This document shows positions 26,628 through 33,630 of a DNA stretch of 64,000 nt, piece after piece (the first letter of the stretch is position 1; each line of letters opens with the position of its first letter). The notes beneath the pieces are model-generated. The model was not told where the DNA came from. It worked only from the letters and a program-made list of their open reading frames with translations, and ran no database searches. This DNA is from JAGWBJ01 sp034423015 (GTDB taxonomy: Bacteria; Chloroflexota; Dehalococcoidia; Lucifugimonadales; JAGWBF01). The position numbers were made by a program, and so were the translations under genes. The DNA lies in assembly GCA_034423015.1 (NCBI GenBank), contig DAOUJG010000031.1:1-64000 (forward strand). The letters run 5' to 3'.

Positions 26628-26648
26628 CTTCTCCCGCCAGGGGAGAAG
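26628..26648. repeat. 8-bp perfect inverted repeat (CTTCTCCC/GGGAGAAG)
   Basis: An 8-bp stem with a 5-base loop, within a CCCCTCATCCTAACC-type lead-in that resembles repetitive extragenic sequences seen in many genomes. It lies between the SDR and asparaginase-like genes. It has no T-tract, so it is more likely a dispersed repeat than an intrinsic terminator. Confidence 0.6.
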
Positions 26649-26753
26649 CGACTGGAAAGGAGAGTATCACGCCCCCCCAACACGGTCAAACGGGCCGGCT
26701 CCCGGGGCGTCCCTCCCGGCTATCCCGCCGGACCCGGATCAGCCAGACCCGGA

Positions 26754-27764
26754 TCAATAGGTGTCGAACATCTCCTGCAGCCGGCCCTGGTCGCGGGTCA
26801 CCGTGAGGCCCAGCATAAGCAGTATCCTGGCCTTCTGGGGGGTGAGGTTGTCGCCGACCACCACCCCTTCGCTCCGCTTTCCCGCCGTCAGCATGACCCT
26901 GCCGTTGCCCACCCTGCTGCTGAGCACGACCGCAACCCCCCGGTTGACGGCCTCCGCCACCGAGCTCCGCATGGAGGGAGGCATGGCGCCGCCACCCATG
27001 GTGGCCATCACCAGCCCGTCGACGCCCCGCTCGACCAGGGCGTCCACCATCACCCCGTCGGCGCCGCCGTAGACGTAGACGATGTCCACCCGGGGCAGCC
27101 GGTTGACGGAGGACACGTCGAACTCGCTCTGGAGGGTGTGTCGCCGGGTGGGGGCCCGGTAGAACACCACCTGCCCGTCGGAGTCGGCGTAGCCCAGGAA
27201 GCCCAGCTCCCTGGGATGGAAGGCCTCAAGCCGGTAGGTGTTGCTCTTCGTCACGTCCCGCGCGGCTTGAATCTCGCTGTTCAGCACGGTGAGGGTCCCC
27301 TTGCCCCGAGAGTCGGGGCTCGCGGCGACTCGGATGGCGTCCAGGAGGTTGGTGTCCCCGTCGGTGCTGATCCCCGAGGAGGGGCGCAGGGCCGCCGTCA
27401 GGACCACCGGCCTGTCAGACTTGACGGTCAGGTTCAGGAAGTAGGCCGTCTCCTCGACCAGCGCCGAGCCGTGGGTCATGGCGATGCCCGACAGATCCGG
27501 GTCGTCGTCGAATAGCTGGTTGCAGCGGCGGGCGATGACGGGCCACTCCTCGGACCCTATGGCCAGCCGCACGAAGTCCTCCTGGTAGAGCTGCTCGGAC
27601 TCGACCTGGGCCACGGTGTCGGCCTCGGGTATCCGATCCAGGAGCTCTTGGATGGACACCTGATGGCCCCGCTCGCTGTAGGCCACCAGGTCCAGCCGGT
27701 CCTCCGTCATGTAGGATATGGTGCCGCCCGTGCCCACCACGCGCACTCTGGGAAGCGCTGTCAT
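26754..27764 (-). CDS. asparaginase/glutaminase family protein with altered substrate-binding motif
   Basis: A 336-residue type II asparaginase homologue, likely cytoplasmic because it has no signal peptide. The first Thr motif is intact (GTGGTISY, Thr15), the Lys of DVTKSNT is intact, and the C-terminus LTPQKARILLMLGLT matches the family. The second motif, normally THGTDTxEET, reads THGSALVEET (residues 97-106). The second catalytic Thr has become Ser and the substrate-binding Asp has become Ala. Substrate may thus lack the alpha-amino group or the reaction may differ. The start at 27764 excludes a poor N-terminal extension. It is divergently transcribed from the triple RidA gene; the two promoters share about 180 bases. 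Confidence 0.9.
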   Translation of the reverse strand: MTALPRVRVVGTGGTISYMTEDRLDLVAYSERGHQVSIQELLDRIPEADTVAQVESEQLYQEDFVRLAIGSEEWPVIARRCNQLFDDDPDLSGIAMTHGSALVEETAYFLNLTVKSDRPVVLTAALRPSSGISTDGDTNLLDAIRVAASPDSRGKGTLTVLNSEIQAARDVTKSNTYRLEAFHPRELGFLGYADSDGQVVFYRAPTRRHTLQSEFDVSSVNRLPRVDIVYVYGGADGVMVDALVERGVDGLVMATMGGGAMPPSMRSSVAEAVNRGVAVVLSSRVGNGRVMLTAGKRSEGVVVGDNLTPQKARILLMLGLTVTRDQGRLQEMFDTY

Positions 27765-27815
27765 CTCAACTATCCTCGCCGTGGATGAGTATGGTCGCCA
27801 GCCTCGACGCTGACG

Positions 27816-27845
27816 ATGGTAACGGCCTTTCTGGGCCCCTGTCAA
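27816..27845 (-). promoter_or_regulatory. sigma70-like promoter of the asparaginase-like gene
   Basis: On the minus strand TTGACA (27845-27840) and TACCAT (27821-27816) are 18 bases apart, about 50 bases before the start at 27764. Confidence 0.6.
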
Positions 27846-27871
27846 CGAGAGGGACAAACACCACTCCGCCG

Positions 27872-27900
27872 TTGACACGGCGCGAGGTGAAGGTTAGGTT
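27872..27900 (+). promoter_or_regulatory. sigma70-like promoter of the triple RidA gene
   Basis: TTGACA (27872-27877) and TAGGTT (27895-27900) are 17 bases apart, 42 bases before the ATG at 27943. Its -35 box lies only 26 bases from the divergent asparaginase-like -35 box, so a single regulator could control both genes. Confidence 0.6.
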
Positions 27901-27942
27901 ATCAGTGGCCACCCAAGGCCCTCAAGGGTGAAAGGAAGCCCC

Positions 27943-29106
27943 ATGTCCATCCAACGTATCAACCCCAGCTCCCTTAGCAGGTCGCGCGGACTGAGCCAGG
28001 TGGTCCGCGTGGAAGATACCGTGTACATCTCGGGCCAGACGGCCCTGGAGGGCGAGAGAGTCGTATGCGTCGGCGACATCGATGGACAGCTCGATCACGT
28101 CTACGGCTCCATCAACAGGGCCCTGGAGGAGGTGGGTGGAGGGTTGGAGAACCTGGTGAAGATCACGGCATACACCACCCGGCCCGAGTACTATCGCGGC
28201 GTGGTCGACGCCCGGGCCCGGTTCCTCGGACCCAAACCCGCCGCCAGCAGCACCGTGATCATACCGGCCCTGGAACACCCCGACCTCATGGTGAAGGTAG
28301 AGGCCATCGCCGTGGTTGGAGAAACTGGACGCCTGAAGGAGTCCATCAACCCGCCGGAAATGACCACGCCGGAGCACCACGCCATGCTCGTAAGGGTAGG
28401 AGACGTGGTGTACGTCTGCGGGCTGTGCGCCTGGGACCCCCAGGGCAACATCGTCGGCATCGGAGACCCGGCCGCCCAAGCGGACCAGCTCTACAGTAAC
28501 TTGGACATCTGCCTGAGCTCCGTCGGCGCCACCCGGCAGGACGTGGTGAAGACGACCACATTCTACACCCATCCTCTCTACTACAACCCGCTGCGCGCGG
28601 CCCGCGAGGCCTACTATGGTTCCGCACTGCCCAACAGCGCCTCCGTCGTGGTCTCCTACCTGGCCAACCCCAGCGCCGTTGTGGAGATCGAGGCCATCGC
28701 CGTAATAGGAGCAGCCAAACGGCGCATCAACCCCGAGGAGATGCCCGAACCCTGGGGGTTCACCCACGTGGTACAGGCGGGAAACACGGCGTACATCGGC
28801 GGCGTCATAGGGATGGACCGTGCCGGCACAATCACCGCGAAGGGCGGCGTGGAGGGGCAGCTAGGCGTGCTCTACGCCAACCTTGAGGCGGGGTTGAGAT
28901 CCGTCGGCGGGACCGCTTCCAGCGTGGTGAAGACCACCACCTACTGTACACGGCCCGAGTACCTCTCCGTCGTTGGACAGGCCGGTCGAGAGTTCTACGG
29001 CGACACTCCTGCCACGTCCTCCACCGTCGTGGCCCAAGGTCTCGTGACCCCCGAAATGCTGGTCGAGATAGAGGCGATAGCCCATATCGAACGGGCGGAC
29101 CGCTGA
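27943..29106 (+). CDS. single-chain protein of three RidA/YjgF domains
   Basis: A 387-residue protein made of three consecutive RidA-like domains, at about residues 1-125, 133-256 and 260-384. Each has a VVYISG-type strand, a Q-L---Y-N---L helix, a KTTxY/FxT segment and a final (V/I)E(A)IAV strand. RidA normally is a homotrimer of about 130 residues with active sites at the subunit interfaces, so this polypeptide looks like a covalent trimer. The catalytic Arg of the PARS motif in imine deaminases is missing in all three (PAAS, NSAS, PATS). It may act on another substrate or bind a ligand. AAGGA precedes the ATG at 27943. It is divergent from the asparaginase-like gene and upstream of PuuE-like genes. 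Confidence 0.93.
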   Translation: MSIQRINPSSLSRSRGLSQVVRVEDTVYISGQTALEGERVVCVGDIDGQLDHVYGSINRALEEVGGGLENLVKITAYTTRPEYYRGVVDARARFLGPKPAASSTVIIPALEHPDLMVKVEAIAVVGETGRLKESINPPEMTTPEHHAMLVRVGDVVYVCGLCAWDPQGNIVGIGDPAAQADQLYSNLDICLSSVGATRQDVVKTTTFYTHPLYYNPLRAAREAYYGSALPNSASVVVSYLANPSAVVEIEAIAVIGAAKRRINPEEMPEPWGFTHVVQAGNTAYIGGVIGMDRAGTITAKGGVEGQLGVLYANLEAGLRSVGGTASSVVKTTTYCTRPEYLSVVGQAGREFYGDTPATSSTVVAQGLVTPEMLVEIEAIAHIERADR

Positions 29107-29144
29107 CATAGACGGTTGAGCTAACCCCAGAGTTGTTTTGCGGC

Positions 29145-29150
29145 TATAAT
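29145..29150 (+). promoter_or_regulatory. -10 box (TATAAT) upstream of the first PuuE-like gene
   Basis: A perfect TATAAT lies 42 bases before the ATG at 29193. No good -35 box is visible at the correct distance, so it may be activator-dependent. Confidence 0.4.
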
Positions 29151-29192
29151 GGGGCTAATAGTCCAGCTACCAGAGGGGGAGGTCCAGGAAAT

Positions 29193-30092
29193 ATGATAGG
29201 CCGCGACCTCAAGGGTTACGGAAAAGATTACCCGGTAATCTCCTGGCCGAGCGACGCCCTGCTGGCCGTGTCCCTGGTGGTGGAGTTCGAGGAGGGGGCC
29301 GAGCGGTCGCCCCTCTACGGCGACGACGGTCCCGAAGTCAGCCCCCAACCGGTGAGGCCCCAGGGGTCGGGACGGGCCTGGACCATCGAGTCCACCTTCG
29401 AGTACGGGTCACGCCGGGGTATCTGGCGCCTGATGGACATCTTCGACAAGCACGACGTCAAGGTCACCTTCTTCTGCTCCGGCGCCGCCCTGGAGGCCAA
29501 CCCCCAGGCCGCCCGCAGCATCACCCAACGGGGGCACGAGGCCGCCGGCCACGGCTACCGCTGGCTCCCCGCCTACGAGCTCAGCCGAGACGAGGAGAAG
29601 GCGGACATGGACAGGGCCGTAGAGGCGATACAGGAGACCTCTGGCCAGCGGCCCGTGGGCTGGCACAGCCGGGCGCCCAGCGTCCACACCCGGGAGCTGC
29701 TGGTGGAGAACGGGGGCTTCCTCTACGACTCGGACTCCTACAGCGACGACCTGCCCTACTTTGCCGAGGTGGACGGCCGGAGGCTCCTCACCATTCCCCA
29801 CAGCCACGACACCAACGACGAGAAGTTCCTGCCGGCGCCCCTGGTGCCGGGGTTCACCCGGCCCGACCAGTTCTTCACGACGCTGAAGGGGACTTTCGAC
29901 CGCCTGTACGACGAGGGGTCCAGGAACCCGAAGATGATGACCGTCGGGCTGCACCTGCGCCTCTCGGGAAGGCCGCCAAGGGCCGCTCAGGTGGACCGGT
30001 TCATCCGCTACGCCAAGGGGTTCCCGCGAGTCTGGTTCCCTCGCCGGGTGGACATAGCCCGCTGGTGGATGGAGCACTACGGCGACCTCTAG
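29193..30092 (+). CDS. polysaccharide deacetylase family protein, PuuE/allantoinase-like, first copy
   Basis: A 299-residue NodB-type protein. The segment LAVSLVVEFEEGAERS resembles the NYEEG region of PuuE-type allantoinases. KVTFFCSGAALEANPQ and GHEAAGHGYRW (metal-site His) are the next strands, followed by GWHSRAPSVHTRELL and a late VGLHLRLSGRPPRA. PuuE members are metal-poor polysaccharide deacetylase relatives that hydrolyse allantoin; other members deacetylate peptidoglycan. There is no signal peptide, so a cytoplasmic ureide or amide hydrolase is more likely than a cell-wall enzyme. ATG at 29193 is preceded by GGGGGAGG and AGGA. A paralogue follows at 30188. Confidence 0.88.
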   Translation: MIGRDLKGYGKDYPVISWPSDALLAVSLVVEFEEGAERSPLYGDDGPEVSPQPVRPQGSGRAWTIESTFEYGSRRGIWRLMDIFDKHDVKVTFFCSGAALEANPQAARSITQRGHEAAGHGYRWLPAYELSRDEEKADMDRAVEAIQETSGQRPVGWHSRAPSVHTRELLVENGGFLYDSDSYSDDLPYFAEVDGRRLLTIPHSHDTNDEKFLPAPLVPGFTRPDQFFTTLKGTFDRLYDEGSRNPKMMTVGLHLRLSGRPPRAAQVDRFIRYAKGFPRVWFPRRVDIARWWMEHYGDL

Positions 30093-30139
30093 GGACACGA
30101 GACGCGGTCCATGATTGCAAGCGGTGCCCGGGGGCATGG

Positions 30140-30169
30140 ATGGATTCCTCGCTGCGCTCGGAATGACAT
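30140..30169. repeat. dispersed repeat of the 'CHSERSEES' type
   Basis: GGATTCCTCGCTGCGCTCGG, followed by AATGACAT, is the well-known interspersed sequence whose reverse strand reads as CHSERSEES in spurious proteins. It sits between the two PuuE-like genes and carries an internal palindrome (GAGCGCAGCGAGG). Its function is unknown. Confidence 0.65.
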
Positions 30170-30187
30170 TTGGGGAGGAGAGCGGAC

Positions 30188-31123
30188 ATGCTGACATCCG
30201 TACGAGACTTCGTGGGCTACGGGGAGGACTTTCCCAGGATCAAGTGGCCCGGCGGCGCCCGCGTGGCCATCTCCCTGGTCATAAACTTCGAGGAGGGCTC
30301 GGAGATGTCCCCCTGGGTCGGGGACCCGATAGCGGAGCCGACGGGCGAGGCGTTCCAGGACCCCGCCGGGCAGCGCAGGCTGGTCAGCGAGTCCCTCTAC
30401 GACTACGGCGCCCGGGTCGGGTACTGGCGGCTGCTGGACGTGCTGGACAAGTACGACGTGAAGGCGACGGCGTTCGCCTGCGGCATGGCCCTGGAGCTGA
30501 ACCCGGAGTCGGCCAGGGAGCTGACGGCGCGGGGCCACGAGCCGGCCAGCCACGGGTACCGTTGGGCGCCGGCGTCGATGGACACTGTCGAGGAGGAGCG
30601 GGAGTACATACGCAGGACGGTGCAGGCCGGGCTGAACACCACCGGGGAGCGGCCCCTGGGGTGGCTGAGCACCACCAGCAGCGGCCACACCCGGGAGCTC
30701 CTCGTGGAGGAGGGCGGCTTCCTCTACGACTGCGACTCCTTCGCCGACGACCTCCCCTACTTCGTCAACGTCCACGGGAAGAAGTGGCTGGTCCTACCCT
30801 ACGACCTGACGACCAACGACATGCTCTTCTCCCACAACCCCGGCTACGCCCAACCCGAGGACTTCTTCTTCCAGCTCAAGGAGGCCTTCGACTGCCTCTA
30901 CGAGGAGGGGGCGACCCACCCCAAGATGATGTCCGTGGGCCTTCACCTGCGCTTCGCCGGCAGACCGGCCCGGGCCCAGGCCCTGGACGACTTCATCCGG
31001 TACGCGAGGAGCTTCCCGGGCGCGTGGTTTGCCCGCCGGATCGACATCGCCCGCTGGTGGCTCCAGGAATATGGCGACATGCCCGCCCTGCCTCAGGAGC
31101 AGCCCGGCGCCCCATCGAAGTAG
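30188..31123 (+). CDS. polysaccharide deacetylase family protein, PuuE/allantoinase-like, second copy
   Basis: A 311-residue paralogue of the preceding deacetylase. ISLVINFEEGSEMS matches the PuuE N-terminal segment, with GHEPASHGYRWAP, GWLSTTSSGHTRELLVEEGG and VGLHLRFAGRPARAQ following. The protein ends in an Ala/Pro-rich tail. GGAGGAGAG precedes the ATG at 30188. Two adjacent copies may form a hetero-oligomer or act on two related ureides. The SHMT-like gene follows after 41 bases and is probably in the same operon. Confidence 0.88.
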   Translation: MLTSVRDFVGYGEDFPRIKWPGGARVAISLVINFEEGSEMSPWVGDPIAEPTGEAFQDPAGQRRLVSESLYDYGARVGYWRLLDVLDKYDVKATAFACGMALELNPESARELTARGHEPASHGYRWAPASMDTVEEEREYIRRTVQAGLNTTGERPLGWLSTTSSGHTRELLVEEGGFLYDCDSFADDLPYFVNVHGKKWLVLPYDLTTNDMLFSHNPGYAQPEDFFFQLKEAFDCLYEEGATHPKMMSVGLHLRFAGRPARAQALDDFIRYARSFPGAWFARRIDIARWWLQEYGDMPALPQEQPGAPSK

Positions 31124-31164
31124 GCCCACCCGCCGACACCCCAACCGATATATGAGGAGGTCCC

Positions 31165-32475
31165 ATGGCCAACGACTCGGCGTCCGACCTGACCATCAGC
31201 TCCGAGCCCATCAACTCCGAGGAGGTGGTCCGCGCCGCCTGGGAGGAGGCGCCGGACCGGCTGGCCGACCTGGCCGGGTCACTCACCGACGCCCACAACG
31301 CCTGGCACGAGCACAGCATCAACCTGGTGGCGTCCCACAACGTCATGAGCCCCCGGGCCAAGGCCATTCTGTGCTCGGACCTGGTGGAGAACATCTCCTC
31401 GGGGGCCATCGGCTCCCGGCCCCACACCGGCACGGTGCTGCTGGACCGCGTCGAGACCATGCTGGTGGAGACGGCGAAGAAGCTGTGGGGAGTGCCCCAC
31501 GTGGAGTACCGGGCGCCGTCGGGCAACCTGGCCAACGCGCTGTTCATGCTGGGCGCCATGGACCGGGGAGACCGGGTGATCGGCCTTCCCGAGAGGTACG
31601 GGGGCCACTACAGCTACTCGGACAGCTTCGCCACCGAGCGGAGCCTGGAGTGGACGGACATCCCCTGCTACGGGGAGGACATCCCCGAGATAAACCTGGA
31701 GCTCCTAGCCGACGAGGTGGACCGGGTCAGGCCGAAATGGCTGATGGTGGGCAGCGCCACGTCCATGTTCCCGTACCCGCTGCGAGAGATGTCGGAGATC
31801 GCCCGGGGCGTCGGGGCGCGAATCTTCTTCGACGGGGCGCACTTCCTAGGCCTGTCCGCGGGAGGGCAGTTCCAGGACCCCTTGGCGGAGGGGGCGACGG
31901 TGATGACCGGCTCGACCCAGAAGACCCTCCCGGGGCCAGTCGGCGGCATGGTCCTGATGCGGGACGAGGACGTGGCCGAGCGGGTGATCGAGAAGACCAA
32001 CGCCTTCATCTCCAACTACAACAACAACCGCTGCGCCGCGCTGGTGGTCACCCTGGCCGAGATGATGGCCTTCGGAAGGGAGTACGCCGCCAAGGTGGTG
32101 AGCAATGCTCAGGCGCTGGCCCGGGCCCTGGACGCCGAGGGGTTCCGGGTGCAGGGCAAGGACCGAGGCTTCACCACCTCCCACGTGGTGGTGGTCGACC
32201 TGCGGGACGTCATGGACAGCACCGCCGCCATCCGGGACCTGGAGACGGCGCGAATCTCCTGCTCCAAGGCCGGCTGGCCGGCCACCTACCCCGACAAGCC
32301 GGGCCTGCGCCTGGGCGCCAGCGCCTGCACCAGGAGGGGGATGGGCGACGACGACATGAAGCAGGTGGCACGGCTGCTGCGGCGCGTCCTCCTGGACCGG
32401 GAGGACCCCGCCGTCGTCCGCCGGGACGTCCAGGAGATGGCCGCAAGCTTCACCGGCGTGCACTTCTGCTTCTAG
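31165..32475 (+). CDS. SHMT-like PLP-dependent enzyme (fold type I), second copy
   Basis: A 436-residue paralogue of the protein at 2773-4050. The PLP lysine is K253 in STQKTLPGPVGG, the Asp-His motif is FDGAHFLGLSA, and the Arg region is LRLGASACTRRGMG. The IASEN motif reads VASHN, and the Tyr/Glu-bearing KYAEGYPG motif of GlyA is replaced by ENISSGAIGS. It should therefore not be a folate-dependent SHMT. Its ribosome site is GAGGAGG. It lies at the end of the PuuE-like gene run. Its substrate might be a beta-hydroxy amino acid, a glyoxylate/glycine pair arising from ureide breakdown, or something else; this is inference. Confidence 0.9.
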   Translation: MANDSASDLTISSEPINSEEVVRAAWEEAPDRLADLAGSLTDAHNAWHEHSINLVASHNVMSPRAKAILCSDLVENISSGAIGSRPHTGTVLLDRVETMLVETAKKLWGVPHVEYRAPSGNLANALFMLGAMDRGDRVIGLPERYGGHYSYSDSFATERSLEWTDIPCYGEDIPEINLELLADEVDRVRPKWLMVGSATSMFPYPLREMSEIARGVGARIFFDGAHFLGLSAGGQFQDPLAEGATVMTGSTQKTLPGPVGGMVLMRDEDVAERVIEKTNAFISNYNNNRCAALVVTLAEMMAFGREYAAKVVSNAQALARALDAEGFRVQGKDRGFTTSHVVVVDLRDVMDSTAAIRDLETARISCSKAGWPATYPDKPGLRLGASACTRRGMGDDDMKQVARLLRRVLLDREDPAVVRRDVQEMAASFTGVHFCF

Positions 32476-32493
32476 GGGCACGGATTCCCGGCC

Positions 32494-33110
32494 ATGAGTA
32501 CCATCACCCAGCTAAAGCGTCTCATAGATCTGCTCCAGGCGAAGAGGGCGGAAGACCCGGAGGGCTTCCGCGAATACCTGCCGGCGTGGCCGATCTGCTG
32601 CCTGAGCCGCCCGCGGACCGAAGCAGGTCCCCGTCTTCCTGCGGCCTCACCGAGCAAGAGCTCCGCGACCATCGGGCCGGTTTGTCGGAGGTCCTGGGCA
32701 AGCTGGAAGATGGTGTTGCAACCGCCGAGGACGCGAGAAAGGGCCTCCAGCACTCCGCCAACCTGATTAGGGACGACAGCCTGCCGGACGAAGTCGGCTA
32801 CGAGACGTTGAACGCCCTGGTGAGGGCGGCCATCGGCAAGTCCCCGGGCTCCTATAAGGCCAGGACCACCGTGGCGCTGGATGGAGGAGACGGGGACAGC
32901 CCCGTTCTGGAGCGAGTGCCGGCAATCAGGGGTGTGTACCTGGAGCTCGACAGCAACGCGCGGCTGGTGTCTATAGCCATCCACCCCTCCAAGGTCAGGG
33001 AACGGCGCAAGTTGATGGGGATAGTCGGGATAGGCTCGGACGCCGACCCGGACGTTGCCCGCAGGCACGACGAGTACCTGGCGATGCAGGAGCCACATGG
33101 CGCTGGCTGA
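32494..33110 (+). pseudogene. hypothetical protein gene with probable frameshift, upstream of a PIN protein
   Basis: An ATG at 32494 opens a frame (MSTITQLKRLIDLLQAKRAE) that reads as normal protein to about 32585 and then turns into low-quality sequence. From 32586 a second frame (VADLLPEPPADRSR) takes over and reads well to the stop at 33110, through LTEQELRDHRAGLSEVLGKL and VRERRKLMGIVG. Joining the two at about 32585 gives a single protein of about 205 residues. Alternatively the real gene starts at the GTG at 32586 (174 residues). No family is recognised. The stop overlaps the PIN-domain gene by 14 bases, like a toxin-antitoxin operon, so it could be the antitoxin-like partner, though no DNA-binding domain is obvious. 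Confidence 0.55.
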
Positions 33111-33507
33111 GCGTGTCTTAGTGGACACGTCCGCCTTCTATGCCATCCACTCGGCAACAGACCTGTTCCACGACAGGGCCAGGGCTGCTTACGAGCGACT
33201 GACCGACCGGGACCAGAAGCTGTATACCACATCCTACACATTGGTCGAGACCATCGTCCTGCTGCACAACCGGCTGGGGTTCGAAGTCGTCTCCAGGTTC
33301 TCGGAGTGGCAACAGTCCAGCGTCGAGGTCTTCTGGATAGACAGCCGGGTGCACACCGAAGCGTGGGACCGGTTCATGGCGCACGAAGGACGGGGCCTCA
33401 GCTTCGTGGACTGGACCACGGTACTGGCATCTTACGAAATAGGCGCCCCGGTGTTCACATTCGATGGCGGCTTCGCAAAACAGGGACTTGCCGTAGTGCC
33501 ACATTAG
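33097..33507 (+). CDS. PIN-domain protein (VapC-like ribonuclease)
   Basis: A 136-residue PIN domain. The four acidic metal ligands are visible: LVDTSAFYAI (Asp near residue 10), YTLVETIVLL (Glu near 51), SFVDWTTVLASYE (Asp near 105) and FTFDGGF (Asp near 123). VapC-type proteins cleave tRNA or rRNA and are held by a VapB antitoxin. The gene begins inside the end of a probably frameshifted upstream gene, consistent with a toxin-antitoxin pair, but that partner is not a recognisable VapB. Confidence 0.88.
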   Translation: MALAERVLVDTSAFYAIHSATDLFHDRARAAYERLTDRDQKLYTTSYTLVETIVLLHNRLGFEVVSRFSEWQQSSVEVFWIDSRVHTEAWDRFMAHEGRGLSFVDWTTVLASYEIGAPVFTFDGGFAKQGLAVVPH

Positions 33508-33515
33508 CCGGGTTT

Positions 33516-33545
33516 TTGCGATGTTGGCGGCTTTCGTGCTAACAT
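33516..33545 (+). promoter_or_regulatory. sigma70-like promoter of the DUF1501/DUF1800/NHL operon
   Basis: TTGCGA (33516-33521) and TAACAT (33540-33545) are 18 bases apart, 85 bases before the start at 33631. Confidence 0.45.
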
Positions 33546-33630
33546 TGACCAAACCCGCCATGTCCCGGTCGGCGACCCCGGTCGGGTAGGCCCTTTCGGC
33601 GGTCCGGGCAGTCTCGACAGGAGTAGGTCA

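Noticed and set aside
26628..26648. hairpin considered as an intrinsic terminator of the asparaginase/SDR region
   Set aside because: No T-tract on either side, and the surrounding sequence looks like a dispersed extragenic repeat.
29193..31123. peptidoglycan or chitin deacetylase
   Set aside because: Neither protein has a signal peptide or membrane anchor, and the EFEEG/NFEEG segment fits the PuuE branch better; the cell-wall role is not excluded but is less likely.
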